From assembly GCA_003553445.1 (NCBI GenBank), contig PWEK01000058.1:1-52875 (forward strand): a DNA stretch of 52,875 bases. Reading direction: 5' to 3'. The notes under the pieces are model-generated. The model was not told the origin of the DNA. It searched no databases and worked only from the letters and a program-made list of their open reading frames with translations. Position 1 is the first letter of the stretch; every line of letters begins with the position of its first letter. Shown here piece after piece: positions 27,518-36,377 of this stretch. A program made the translations under genes and the position numbers. This DNA comes from Elusimicrobiota bacterium (GTDB lineage: Bacteria > CG03 > SLGR01).

Positions 27518-29287
27518 TTATTTTATTTTTGATTTAAGCTGGGATATCTCTTCCATCATAATAGAAATCTTCTCCTCAAAATCTGACATATCATTTCTCT
27601 GACTTTCAATAATTTCCTGCTGGGCCTTTATAGACTCTACAAGCACCGGTATGAGTCCGGTGTATTCCATTGAGTAACGATCGTTTATTTCGTCATGTAT
27701 AACTACTTCAGGAAAAGTATTTTCAACTTCCTGTGCTGAAAGGCCTATCTGTCTCCTGTCATTATATTCTTTGTGTCCATCTTTCCACTCGAATTTGAAC
27801 CCGTTTATTTGTGTAATCTTCTCAAGACTGTTTTCAAGCGGCGTGATTTCTTTCTTTAAACGAATATCAGAATCGTTATTCCATGCCCTGTTGCCGCCTA
27901 TAAAACTTGCGTTATCAATATAAAACTCATTATCCCCAACATTTTTGCCTTCTTCAACACTTAAGTTTACCGCAAAAGAATTTTCACCTACAGCCCGCGC
28001 CTTGTACCCCATGGCTGTTGAATTATCACCTCTTGCCTCAGTAACCCATCCCATTGCTGTTGCCCGAGATCCTGCTGCTTCTGTTAAATATCCAATGGCT
28101 GTCGAACCATATCCGGTTGCCTTTGTTATTACCCCCATAGCTAATGAGTTTTCTCCGCTTGCAATAGGCCCTTTTCCTATGGCAGTTGACTTATCTGCAG
28201 TTGCCAATGACTCATAACCTATGGCTGTTGAGATATAGCTTCCGGTTGCTTGCGAAAACCTACCCATGGCTGTTGAGTAATCTCCCGTTGCCTGCGTTTT
28301 ATTTCCCATTGCCACAGAATATTTTCCTGAGGCTTCAGTTTCTGAACCAACGGATAGCCTTCTTTTTATTCTCGCGCTACCGTTTACATGAAGCTCAGCT
28401 TCCGGCTCGCTAGTTTTGCCAAGTATAAGGTAACCTTCCGGAACCCGAAAACCAAGTTTTCCCTCCCCGAATGTATCTCTGTATGCAGCGGTATAAACTC
28501 TTCTTATCGCCTCTTCTCTTTCATATCCAAGATTCATGTTTGTTATTATATTACTATCCTCCACTGTAACCAATCCGGTTCCTGTAACATCCGCCCGGGC
28601 ATATTCCTCTCTGCTTAATTCGCTTATACCCCAAATGTGATTGGATACTGCGCTTATATCTGTAGCATCAATTTTTCCGTCCTGATTTATGTCTCCGCTT
28701 CCTCCTTCAACGTAAATGCTGCCTCCTATATCCAGCTTCGCTTTCGGATCGTTTGTTCCTATACCAATATTCCCATCACTTGTAATTCTCATACGCTCAG
28801 AAGGAGAACTTCCATCTCCTGAACTTGTAAGAAATTGGAAATAAGCAGAATCATTCGCTCCATCCAACCTTGCATGAATACCCGCATTGTAATGATACGT
28901 TCCTTCAGCATCATGAAACCAGGATATATTTCCTATTCCTTTAGCTCCATCAAGCTCCCGGTTTTTCCCCACCAGATTGAGATTTCCATGCCTGTCATCA
29001 GCCTCAGTTCCTATCGTTATGTTATTGTATCCTTCGCTACCTACATTTGCATACATACCCGGATCTTTTATTCCTACACCAACATCCCCTTCAATCAGTA
29101 TCCCGTTTGCAGGGACCGTGCCTGCATCTAACTGCCAAAACCTTTCTCCAACTGCTCCTCTCTTTACTCTCAATATATCCTGCCTGGGCATAATTGACGT
29201 TAAATCAACAGAACTTTGTGCCGCTGAAAACCGCACAATAACTGAGCCTGCCAGTAGAAAACAGATAATACTTGTTTTTTTAAACAT
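27518..29287 (-). CDS. secreted fibre-like protein: dockerin-type region, YadA-head repeats, S74 endosialidase-chaperone domain
   Basis: 589 aa with a signal peptide (residues 1-23) and a strong GAGGAGG before the ATG. Residues 198-250 contain two dockerin/EF-hand-like segments (GDINQDGKIDATDISAVSNH and the more divergent ADVTGTGLVTVEDSN). Residues 319-440 are about eight 14-residue YadA-head-type repeats (A.G..STAMG). Residues 472-553 form the Peptidase_S74 intramolecular chaperone: NNDSDIRLKKEI, with the conserved Ser473 where self-cleavage occurs in this family, and QIGLSAQEVENTFPEVV. The tail is a coiled coil. A trimeric surface fibre is likely. S74 is best known from phage tail spikes, but no phage genes are nearby. 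Confidence 0.85.
   Translation of the reverse strand: MFKKTSIICFLLAGSVIVRFSAAQSSVDLTSIMPRQDILRVKRGAVGERFWQLDAGTVPANGILIEGDVGVGIKDPGMYANVGSEGYNNITIGTEADDRHGNLNLVGKNRELDGAKGIGNISWFHDAEGTYHYNAGIHARLDGANDSAYFQFLTSSGDGSSPSERMRITSDGNIGIGTNDPKAKLDIGGSIYVEGGSGDINQDGKIDATDISAVSNHIWGISELSREEYARADVTGTGLVTVEDSNIITNMNLGYEREEAIRRVYTAAYRDTFGEGKLGFRVPEGYLILGKTSEPEAELHVNGSARIKRRLSVGSETEASGKYSVAMGNKTQATGDYSTAMGRFSQATGSYISTAIGYESLATADKSTAIGKGPIASGENSLAMGVITKATGYGSTAIGYLTEAAGSRATAMGWVTEARGDNSTAMGYKARAVGENSFAVNLSVEEGKNVGDNEFYIDNASFIGGNRAWNNDSDIRLKKEITPLENSLEKITQINGFKFEWKDGHKEYNDRRQIGLSAQEVENTFPEVVIHDEINDRYSMEYTGLIPVLVESIKAQQEIIESQRNDMSDFEEKISIMMEEISQLKSKIK
27968..28333 (-). repeat. in-gene 42-nt-period repeats encoding YadA-head motifs
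   Basis: Degenerate direct repeats with a 42-nt (14-codon) period, each encoding a version of A.G..STAMGY. They form the beta-roll head of the fibre protein and are not a CRISPR array: there is no spacer structure and the frame is maintained. Confidence 0.8.
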
Positions 29288-29506
29288 TTTTCCTCCTCAT
29301 TTTTGAGTTGTAAATTACTTGCCTTTCTTTATAATATAAAACTCAAAAAATCAAATTTTTCTCAAATTTTCCGCAAATTTTCTGCAAATCCAAACAATAA
29401 GTTTAAAAGAAAACATTCTTTTTTTAGTTATTATATCTAATTAAAAAATTAATATTATTTTATTGGTTTGTATTTGATGCAGTTTATATGGGGTTTATTG
29501 TGTTTT

Positions 29507-29535
29507 TTGATTTTTTCTGTCACAAGTTGTATAAT
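29507..29535 (+). promoter_or_regulatory. promoter of tRNA-His and the rplM operon
   Basis: -35 TTGATT (29507-29512), 17-nt spacer and a perfect -10 TATAAT (29530-29535), placing the start about 20 nt before the tRNA. Confidence 0.65.
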
Positions 29536-29560
29536 TACAGTTCAAATCGCAGGTTTTAGT

Positions 29561-29636
29561 GGTGGGTGTAGCTCAGGGGCAGAGCACCTGGTTGTGGCCC
29601 AGGAGGTCGCCGGTTCAAAACCGGTCACCCACCCCA
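29561..29636 (+). tRNA. tRNA-His (anticodon GTG)
   Basis: A full cloverleaf folds by hand: acceptor GTGGGTG/CACCCAC, D stem GCTC/GAGC, anticodon stem CCTGG/CCAGG with loop TTGTGGC (anticodon GTG), and T stem GCCGG/CCGGT with loop TTCAAAA. The extra 5' G (position -1, 29561) pairs with discriminator C (29633), the identity element unique to tRNA-His, and it is encoded in the DNA. The 3' CCA (29634-29636) is encoded too. rplM starts 40 nt downstream. Confidence 0.97.
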
Positions 29637-29676
29637 GGTGTTGACTTTTGGGAAAATATAATTAGAATGGTTCAAA

Positions 29677-30081
29677 ATGTGTGAAAGAAAATGGTATAAA
29701 ATAAGTGCAGAAGATAAGGTCTTAGGTAGAATGGCTACCAGGATTGCTGTATTGCTTATGGGAAAAGATAAACCCGGGTATTCACCTCATGATGATAAGG
29801 GTGATTTTGTCATAGTTACAGATGCGGGAAAAGCAAGGCTGACAGGAAACAAGTCAGAAAGCAAAACGTATTTTAAGGCTTCCCGGTATCCCGGAAACAG
29901 CAAGGAGATAACCTATAAAACAATGGTAGAGCAAAACCCCGAGCGTGTTATAATCAACGCGGTAAAGGGCATGCTTCCTAAAAACAGGAGGGGTGCGCGT
30001 ATGCTGAAAAGGCTAAAGGTATATGCCGGAGATAAACATCCGCATTCTTCGCAGAATCCTATAGATATGGAGAAAAATTAA
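29677..30081 (+). CDS. rplM: 50S ribosomal protein L13
   Basis: 134 aa. KWYKISAEDKVLGRMATRIA near the N-terminus and the later GMLPKNRRGARMLKRLKVY block are conserved in L13. It binds 23S rRNA domain II early in large-subunit assembly. The rpsI ATG directly follows its TAA with no spacing, the classic rplM-rpsI pair. Confidence 0.97.
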   Translation: MCERKWYKISAEDKVLGRMATRIAVLLMGKDKPGYSPHDDKGDFVIVTDAGKARLTGNKSESKTYFKASRYPGNSKEITYKTMVEQNPERVIINAVKGMLPKNRRGARMLKRLKVYAGDKHPHSSQNPIDMEKN

Positions 30082-30483
30082 ATGTCTGATATGACTCATA
30101 TAAACGCAGTAGGAAGAAGAAAAAAATCTGTAGCCAGGGCATACATGTTTACTGGCGAAAAGGGTGGAATTACAGTAAACAAAAAGAAGGTTGAAGACTA
30201 TTTTTCCGACAGAGGGGATCTGCTTAAGGATATTAAGAAGCCGTTGAATCTTATTGGCAATGGAAGCAGCTTCAAAATAAAATTAAATGTAAAAGGCGGG
30301 GGTAAAAAGGGACAGGCCGGGGCTATCAGGCTTGCAATATCCCGGGCGCTTGCCCAGCTTGACGAAGGTACAAGGAGAAGTCTTCGCAAAAGCGGTTTTC
30401 TTACCCGAGACGCCAGAATGGTTGAACGGAAAAAACCATACAGGCGCAAGGCAAGAAAGAGCGAGCAGTATAAAAAGAGATAA
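30082..30483 (+). CDS. rpsI: 30S ribosomal protein S9
   Basis: 133 aa with AVGRRKKSVARAY at the N-terminus, the GGGKKGQAGAIRLAISRAL core and the C-terminal SEQYKKR tail that reaches the P-site tRNA in the ribosome. Its terminal Lys-Arg is invariant in S9. Confidence 0.97.
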   Translation: MSDMTHINAVGRRKKSVARAYMFTGEKGGITVNKKKVEDYFSDRGDLLKDIKKPLNLIGNGSSFKIKLNVKGGGKKGQAGAIRLAISRALAQLDEGTRRSLRKSGFLTRDARMVERKKPYRRKARKSEQYKKR

Positions 30484-30486
30484 TAA

Positions 30487-31425
30487 ATGCGAAAACCTAT
30501 TGCAGGGGCAATTCTTGCCATACTGTTGCTGCTTTCGCTAATTTCCGGAATAATACTCATAGTGGTTCAAAGGGCCGAAAGGCGGCCTTCGGTAGGTGTA
30601 GCTACAGTACGCAGAGACCCAAGAAATGCAGTCGGCATTGTAGAAATTTACGGGCCGATAATGAGTCCCCAGGATTCAGGTTCTTCACTTTTTTATCATC
30701 CCACTTCAAAAGTAGCTCAAACTCTCAGGCAGTATAAAGAAAACGACAACATCAAGGGGGTAATTGTAAGGTTAAACAGCCCCGGGGGTACCGTTGGTGC
30801 CATTCAGGAAATAACAAGAGAAATAGAAGAATTGAAGGAAGCAGGAAAACCGGTTGTCGCTTCAGTTTCCGACCTTGCTGCATCGGGTGGGTATTACATA
30901 GCTTCAGCCTGCGATAAAATAGTAGTAAACAGCGGGTCTATAATTGGAAACATAGGTGTTATTTTTACCTCTGCTGATATGTCGGCGCTTTTTGAAAATA
31001 TCGGCGTAGATTTTCAGGTAATAAAAAGCGGGCCTTATAAAGACGCAGGGGCTTTCCACAGGGAATTAAGTGTTGAAGAACGGGCTTTTTTGCAGGATTT
31101 GGTTGATGATGCTCATGACCAGTTTATATCTTCGGTGAGCCAGGGCAGGGATATGCCCATTTCCCGGGTTCGTGAGCTCTCTAAAGGGCAGATATTTACG
31201 GGCCGGAAAGCGAAAGAGCTTAATCTTGTTGATGATATCGGGGGGGTTCGCAGGGCTCAGGAGATTACAGAAGAACTTGCCGGAATAGAAGATTCTGAAA
31301 TAATAAAACAGCCGGCAGATACGTGGAGGAGGGTTTTGGGGATATTCGGAAGAAGTTTTAATATGCTGGAGAGAATCCTTAGTAAAGGAGAAACAGACGG
31401 CCTGAAATATCTCTACCAGCCGTAA
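30487..31425 (+). CDS. sppA: signal peptide peptidase
   Basis: 312 aa, the short (single-repeat) form. An N-terminal membrane anchor spans about residues 5-27. Ser133 in AASGGYYIA and Lys185 in KSGPYKDAG lie 52 residues apart and form the Ser/Lys dyad known from this family. RLNSPGGTVGA is the crotonase-like oxyanion region. It degrades cleaved signal peptides in the membrane. It begins 3 nt after rpsI. Confidence 0.92.
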   Translation: MRKPIAGAILAILLLLSLISGIILIVVQRAERRPSVGVATVRRDPRNAVGIVEIYGPIMSPQDSGSSLFYHPTSKVAQTLRQYKENDNIKGVIVRLNSPGGTVGAIQEITREIEELKEAGKPVVASVSDLAASGGYYIASACDKIVVNSGSIIGNIGVIFTSADMSALFENIGVDFQVIKSGPYKDAGAFHRELSVEERAFLQDLVDDAHDQFISSVSQGRDMPISRVRELSKGQIFTGRKAKELNLVDDIGGVRRAQEITEELAGIEDSEIIKQPADTWRRVLGIFGRSFNMLERILSKGETDGLKYLYQP

Positions 31426-31429
31426 GATT

Positions 31430-31996
31430 ATGGAGACCATTTCCCTTCTTTTATTGTCTCCATCGGAAGCCGTATACCGCCTTTCAAAAAATATCCCCGG
31501 ATACAGGGGGTTCTGGGTGGCTTTAGTATCAATTATATCAGTAAGTACGGGGATAGGTGTTTATACCGGGGGAAATATGAATGTCCAGCAATACCTCACA
31601 TGGGGAGTCTTTACGCGGTTTATAGCTGTTTTTGCGATACTCTTTTTTTTAACAATCACATACAATTACTTTGCCGAGGTTTTTGGCGGGTATGGAAATG
31701 GCTCTGCGCTCTTTAAGATGCTGCCTTTCAGTCTGGTTCCCTATGTTTATGTTACCCCTGCCGCGCTTGTATTGAGGGCTCTAAGGCCCCCTGCAGCAGG
31801 GTTCTTAGGGGTACTCATTTTGATATTTCTCATTTTCCAAACCGCTTCAATGCAGGTAAGGATGATAAGTCATCTTTACAGTATAAAAATGAAGGATTCA
31901 GTTATTGTATTTCTGATACCATGGGTAATAGTGTTTATAACTCTGTTTACGCTGCCGTTTTTAATGATGGTGAATATAATGGTGCATTTCTTATGA
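31430..31996 (+). CDS. YIP1 family integral membrane protein
   Basis: 188 aa with five hydrophobic segments. The N-terminal LLSPSEAVYRLSKN, the central LFKMLPFSLVPYVYVTPAAL and LIFLIFQTASMQVRMISHLY followed by a helix pair are the usual Yip1-domain layout. Function in bacteria is unknown. It lies 4 nt after sppA and overlaps argC by 4 nt. Confidence 0.7.
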   Translation: METISLLLLSPSEAVYRLSKNIPGYRGFWVALVSIISVSTGIGVYTGGNMNVQQYLTWGVFTRFIAVFAILFFLTITYNYFAEVFGGYGNGSALFKMLPFSLVPYVYVTPAALVLRALRPPAAGFLGVLILIFLIFQTASMQVRMISHLYSIKMKDSVIVFLIPWVIVFITLFTLPFLMMVNIMVHFL

Positions 31997-33015
31997 GGAA
32001 AATAAATGCCGCGGTGGTGGGAGCGAGCGGTTTTACGGGTAAAGAACTTCTGAGAATCCTTTCGGGGCATGAAAATGTTAAGGTTGAAGCGATGCTGTCG
32101 AGGACTTTTGCCTCTAAAGAGGTTGACGCTGTTCATCCGGAACTTAGAGGTTCTATAGAAGGCCGTTTTATAGAATCTTCAGTTGAAAATATCCCGGAGT
32201 CAAGCGATGTTGTTTTTCTGGCTCTTCCTCATACTAAATCTCTGGAATATGTGCCGCCCCTTCTTGAGAGGAATATGGTGGTGATTGACCTTTCTGCCGA
32301 TTACAGGTTCCGTGAAAAAGATGAGTATGAAAAATGGTACGGAAAAAAGCATTCCGATTCGGCAGGGCTGAAGAAGGCGGTATACGGGCTTGTGGAAATA
32401 AACAGGGAAAAAATAAAAGATGCCGGTCTGGTGGCAAACCCGGGGTGTTATGCCACGGCCGCAATACTCTCTTTGTATCCTCTTGTGAATGAAGGCCTTC
32501 TCAAAAACACTGCCTGTATTGATGCGAAGTCGGGTATTTCCGGCGCCGGGGGAAAACTCCATGAAGAGTATCTATTTTCGAAAAGATATGAGAATATTAC
32601 ACCTTATAAGGTAAATTCACACAGGCATATGGGGGAAATATTCAGTTTTATCGGCCGTGTTTCCTCATCCAGCTGGGAATCCCTGGTGTTTTGCCCTCAT
32701 CTTATTCCTGTAGAGAGGGGGATATTATCAAATCTTTATACAATTTTAGATTCTCCTGTTGATGAAAAAGAGATAAGAGAGGTTTACAGGAGTTATTATA
32801 AAAACGAAAAATTCGTAAATATTTTACCCTCAGGATTCTTTCCTCAGACTAAAGACACGGTGGGAACTAATAATTGCAGTATCGGAATTAAGTGCGACGG
32901 AAAAAAAGTTGTTGTAATAGCAGCGATAGATAATCTTATAAAGGGGGCAGCCGGGCAGGCGGTGCAGAATATGAATGCGGTTTTTGGTTTTGGAGAATCA
33001 ACAGGTCTAATATAA
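31993..33015 (+). CDS. argC: N-acetyl-gamma-glutamyl-phosphate reductase
   Basis: 340 aa from the ATG at 31993, which overlaps the YIP1 stop (ATGA); the frame extends further upstream but the family N-terminus is INAAVVGASGFTGKELLRIL. Contains the catalytic Cys152 in NPGCYAT, KSGISGAGG and HRHMGEI. It catalyses the third step of arginine synthesis, NADPH-dependent reduction of N-acetylglutamyl phosphate. argJ starts on the base after its stop. No argB or argD is in the window. Confidence 0.95.
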   Translation: MRKINAAVVGASGFTGKELLRILSGHENVKVEAMLSRTFASKEVDAVHPELRGSIEGRFIESSVENIPESSDVVFLALPHTKSLEYVPPLLERNMVVIDLSADYRFREKDEYEKWYGKKHSDSAGLKKAVYGLVEINREKIKDAGLVANPGCYATAAILSLYPLVNEGLLKNTACIDAKSGISGAGGKLHEEYLFSKRYENITPYKVNSHRHMGEIFSFIGRVSSSSWESLVFCPHLIPVERGILSNLYTILDSPVDEKEIREVYRSYYKNEKFVNILPSGFFPQTKDTVGTNNCSIGIKCDGKKVVVIAAIDNLIKGAAGQAVQNMNAVFGFGESTGLI

Positions 33016-34176
33016 ATGGAGTTTCCCCTCGGGTTTCATATAAACGGGGTAAAAAAATCTGATATCGGCTTTGGTTTGATTTCGGCTCCGGAGGGCATGG
33101 TGGCGGCAGGAGTATTTACTGTCAACAAAGCACCCGCTGAATGTGTGAAGTATTCAAAAAAGATAATTAAAAGAAATTCGCATAAGGCTATTATCGTAAA
33201 CAGGGGCAGCGCAAATGCGGCGACAGGGCCGGAAGGCTTCAGAAGAATGAAAAAAATGGTTGATAAAACTGCCCGATCGATAAAGGCTAAACCGGAGGAG
33301 GTGCTCAATGCCTCAACCGGTGTAATCGGAGAACAGATAAGGTATGAAGAAGATTTCCTGGACAGGCTTTTTTCCGATGGCGAGGCGGTCAATCCGAAAA
33401 TGTTTTCAGAAGCAATTATGACAACGGATACATGTCCGAAGAGGGTAAGCAGAAAGTATCTATGCGGCGAAAAAGAGGTGAGGGTTTTCGGCGCCGCGAA
33501 GGGGTCCGGAATGATATGTCCGGATATGGCTACAATGCTCGCATTTATACTTACAGATGCCGCAGTTGAGAAGCGTGCCCTGAAAACAGCTTTAAAGAAA
33601 GCATCAAGCTCCACATTCAACAGGCTTAATATTGACGGAGAGACAAGCACTAATGACTCCGTTTTTCTCTGTGCTTCGGGAAAAGCCGGAAATAGGAAAA
33701 TAAAATCATACGGAAGAGACTTTAAGGAGTTCTGCAGGCAGCTTGAAAGTATATGCCTGGAGCTGACAGAGAAGCTGGCAGCCGACGGGGAGGGGGCTAC
33801 AAAGATGATAAATATTGTTGTCAAAGGAGCGCCGGATAAGAAAACCGCTTATAAAGCTGTAAAAGCGGTTTCCTCTTCGCCCCTGTGTAAAACAGCGTTT
33901 TACGGGGCGTCTCCCAACTGGGGAAGAATAGTAAGCGCGCTTGGAGCGGCAGGCATTTCTGTCTCTCTTGAGAATCTGAGCATATTATTTGATGGTTTTC
34001 CCCTGCTTGAGAAGGGATGTTACCGAAAAGAGTTTGAAAAGAAAATCACGAAAATAATGAAGGGGGATAAGTACAGACTGGAGATTGACCTTCACAGCGG
34101 GTCATGCACAGACCGGGGCTTCACATGTGATATGAGCCCTGAGTATGTTAAAATAAATGCCCATTATTTGTCATGA
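33016..34176 (+). CDS. argJ: bifunctional glutamate N-acetyltransferase/amino-acid acetyltransferase
   Basis: 386 aa. ArgJ cleaves itself before a Thr in the ATML motif; that is Thr173 here (CPDMATMLAF). Other signatures are NRGSANAATG, NASTGVIGE, FNRLNIDGETSTNDS and a Ser/Thr-rich C-terminus. It recycles the acetyl group from N-acetylornithine to glutamate in the cyclic arginine pathway. Whether it also uses acetyl-CoA (bifunctional) cannot be decided from sequence alone. Confidence 0.95.
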   Translation: MEFPLGFHINGVKKSDIGFGLISAPEGMVAAGVFTVNKAPAECVKYSKKIIKRNSHKAIIVNRGSANAATGPEGFRRMKKMVDKTARSIKAKPEEVLNASTGVIGEQIRYEEDFLDRLFSDGEAVNPKMFSEAIMTTDTCPKRVSRKYLCGEKEVRVFGAAKGSGMICPDMATMLAFILTDAAVEKRALKTALKKASSSTFNRLNIDGETSTNDSVFLCASGKAGNRKIKSYGRDFKEFCRQLESICLELTEKLAADGEGATKMINIVVKGAPDKKTAYKAVKAVSSSPLCKTAFYGASPNWGRIVSALGAAGISVSLENLSILFDGFPLLEKGCYRKEFEKKITKIMKGDKYRLEIDLHSGSCTDRGFTCDMSPEYVKINAHYLS

Positions 34177-34694
34177 ATAAGAAAGATAAAATAGTAAATA
34201 TACTTCTGGAGGGCGGGGTCGTTGTGATGCCGACCGATACGGTTTTCGGTGTTTTTACAAAAGTGGGAAATGAGGCGGGTGTTAAAAAAATATACGACAT
34301 TAAGAAAAGACCTGCCGGTAAGCCCCTTCCCATACTTATTTCTTCATTAAAGTGGGTATGGAGATGGGTGGAGTATGATAAGATGATTGATGAGGCATGC
34401 GGTAAAAGCTGGCCCGGGGCGGTTACGTTTATCTTAAAGACATTAAATGGAAATACTGTTGGATTAAGGATGCCGGATCTTCCTGATTTGCTGGAAATAA
34501 TTGATAGAACCGGTCCGCTGTACGCCACAAGCGCAAATATTTCGGGAGGCAAGGCGCCTGTATCCCTGGATGAAATACCGGGCTCAATAAAAAACAGTGT
34601 GGATCTATCTGCGGATTTTCAGAAACCTCTTTCCGGAAAGCCTTCAAAGATTATTGATTTGTCCGGCGGGAAGGAAAAAGTTTTAAGAAAATGA
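34173..34694 (+). CDS. L-threonylcarbamoyladenylate synthase (Sua5/YciO/YrdC/YwlC family)
   Basis: 173 aa, only the YrdC-like domain (no Sua5 tail). It has PTDTVFGVF, the nucleotide-binding KKRPAGKPLPIL, SWPGAVTFIL and ATSANISGG. This enzyme makes threonylcarbamoyl-AMP for t6A37 in ANN-decoding tRNAs. It overlaps argJ and the phosphatase gene by 4 nt each. The order with the next two genes parallels ywlC-ywlE-glyA of Bacillus subtilis. Confidence 0.9.
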   Translation: MNKKDKIVNILLEGGVVVMPTDTVFGVFTKVGNEAGVKKIYDIKKRPAGKPLPILISSLKWVWRWVEYDKMIDEACGKSWPGAVTFILKTLNGNTVGLRMPDLPDLLEIIDRTGPLYATSANISGGKAPVSLDEIPGSIKNSVDLSADFQKPLSGKPSKIIDLSGGKEKVLRK

Positions 34695-35155
34695 AAATTA
34701 CATTTATATGCACGGGAAATACCTGTAGAAGCGTTATGGCTGAGCATATTTTCAAAATAAAACTAAAAGAGACTCCGATGCATGGAAAAGTGGAGGTGGG
34801 TTCAGCCGGTACCGCGGCTATGCCTTATTACAGTATATATGGAGAACTGAAGCAGGTTCTGGAAGAAAATGATATAGATTTTTCTGATCACCGTCCCAGG
34901 ATGGTTGACCTGCGGATAATAGAGCAATCCTGTCTTCTTCTTTGTATGACTGAGAGGCATATTCAGGAAATAAACCTCCGTTTCGGAGTTGAAAATGAAA
35001 AAGTGCGGTTGTTAAGCGATTATGCTGCCGGGGAATTGAAGGATATTCCCGACCCCATGGGAAGGGGTGTTGACGCATACAGGAAGGTTTTTAAAATAAT
35101 AGATGAATACCTGGAAAAATTAAAGGAGAAACTTGAAAATGAGTTTAAAGGATAA
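34691..35155 (+). CDS. low-molecular-weight phosphatase, likely protein-arginine phosphatase type (YwlE-like)
   Basis: 154 aa. The P-loop is C7-TGNTC-R13-S (CX5R), and the catalytic acid is in DIPDPMG near residue 116. Position 11 is Thr, the residue that in YwlE is associated with preference for phospho-arginine over phospho-tyrosine. The family also contains LMW tyrosine phosphatases, usually with Ile or another residue there. Next to sua5 and glyA, as for ywlE. Overlaps glyA by 17 nt. Confidence 0.85.
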   Translation: MKITFICTGNTCRSVMAEHIFKIKLKETPMHGKVEVGSAGTAAMPYYSIYGELKQVLEENDIDFSDHRPRMVDLRIIEQSCLLLCMTERHIQEINLRFGVENEKVRLLSDYAAGELKDIPDPMGRGVDAYRKVFKIIDEYLEKLKEKLENEFKG

Positions 35156-36365
35156 AGATAAAAAAATATATGATTCAATAGTCGCTGAGGGAAAAAGGCA
35201 GCAGAACAGTCTTGAGATGATTGCTTCCGAGAATTACGCTTCCCCTGAGGTTATAGAGGCTCTGGGCACTCATTTAACTGATAAATATGCGGAAGGTTAC
35301 CCCGGCAAAAGATATTACGGGGGATGCGAGCATGTAGATGTGGTTGAGGAAACAGCTATTAAAAGGGCCAGGGAAATTTTCGGATGCGAGCATGTAAATG
35401 TTCAGCCGCATTCTGGAACCCAGGCTAATATAGCCAGTTATCTTTCTCTTCTTGATATAGGGGATAAGATTATGGGTATGGACCTTTCCTGCGGGGGTCA
35501 TCTTTCACACGGGCATCCTCTGAATTTCAGCGGCCGTTATTTTAAAATAGTCCCTTACGGCGTAAGGAGGGACAACGGATATCTTGATTATGATGAAATA
35601 CGGAATATCGCCCTGAGAGAGAAGCCCAAAATGATAGTATGCGGCGCTTCGGCTTATCCCAGGAAAATAGACTTCAAGAAATTTTCAGAAATCGCTGATG
35701 AGGTTGGAGCTTATCTTATGGCAGATATTGCTCATATTGCGGGGCTGGTTGCAAAGGGAGAGCATCCGGACCCTGTTTCATGCTGTGATATTGTAACGAC
35801 AACTACCCATAAAACTCTGAGAGGCCCGAGGGGCGGCATGATAATGTGCGGCAAAAAAAACAGCAAAGAAATAGACCGGATGGTCTTCCCGGGAACCCAG
35901 GGGGGGCCTCTTATGCACTCAATAGCTGCAAAGGCGGTCTGCTTTAAAGAGGTTTTAAGTCATAAATTCAGCAAATATATAAAAGGGGTTGTTCTTAATG
36001 CGGCAAAGCTGGCAGATGAATTAAAAAGAGGCGGGATGAAGCTGGTTACCGACGGGACAGATACTCATCTGGTTCTGATTGATATGCGGCCTCTTAAAAT
36101 AACAGGGAAAGAGGGGGAGTCTCTGCTTCAGGATGCCGGGATTGTGGCTAATAAAAACACTATACCCTATGACCCGCAAAAGCCCTTTGTTACTTCCGGC
36201 CTGCGGTTGGGCACCCCGGTTCTTACTACAAGGGGTATGGGACCCGAAGAAATGAAGGAGGTTGCAGGATGGATATGCGATATTCTCAAAAAAAGAGACC
36301 CGGGGACTATAAAAAACGTGAGGAAAGAGGTATCACGAATGTGTAAAAATTTTCCTGTCAGGTGA
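35139..36365 (+). CDS. glyA: serine hydroxymethyltransferase
   Basis: 408 aa from the ATG at 35139; a TTG at 35133 is closer to the AAAGGAG site, so the first two residues are uncertain. PLP-enzyme motifs: [34 protein letters not shown], the PLP lysine in [13 protein letters not shown] and TSGLRLGTP. It interconverts serine and glycine while charging tetrahydrofolate with a one-carbon unit. Confidence 0.96.
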   Translation: MSLKDKDKKIYDSIVAEGKRQQNSLEMIASENYASPEVIEALGTHLTDKYAEGYPGKRYYGGCEHVDVVEETAIKRAREIFGCEHVNVQPHSGTQANIASYLSLLDIGDKIMGMDLSCGGHLSHGHPLNFSGRYFKIVPYGVRRDNGYLDYDEIRNIALREKPKMIVCGASAYPRKIDFKKFSEIADEVGAYLMADIAHIAGLVAKGEHPDPVSCCDIVTTTTHKTLRGPRGGMIMCGKKNSKEIDRMVFPGTQGGPLMHSIAAKAVCFKEVLSHKFSKYIKGVVLNAAKLADELKRGGMKLVTDGTDTHLVLIDMRPLKITGKEGESLLQDAGIVANKNTIPYDPQKPFVTSGLRLGTPVLTTRGMGPEEMKEVAGWICDILKKRDPGTIKNVRKEVSRMCKNFPVR

Positions 36366-36377
36366 CAGGTACTGTTC

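Noticed and set aside
27968-28333. Regular direct repeats considered as CRISPR
   Set aside because: They keep one reading frame, encode YadA-head motifs with 14-residue period and have no spacers or cas genes.
27518-29287. S74 fibre gene as evidence of prophage
   Set aside because: It has a signal peptide and no neighbouring phage structural, lysis or integrase genes.
20936-29636. A+T-rich glycan/fibre region as an island integrated at tRNA-His
   Set aside because: The region lies 5' of the tRNA rather than at its 3' end, I found no repeat of the tRNA 3' end on the left side, and there is no integrase.
29641-29668. Second promoter directly before rplM (TTGACT-16-TAGAAT)
   Set aside because: It would start transcription about at the rplM ATG; the upstream tRNA promoter is stronger and sufficient.
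33036-33824. 262-codon open frame opposite argJ
   Set aside because: Shadow of a clear argJ gene; no domain or ribosome-binding signal.
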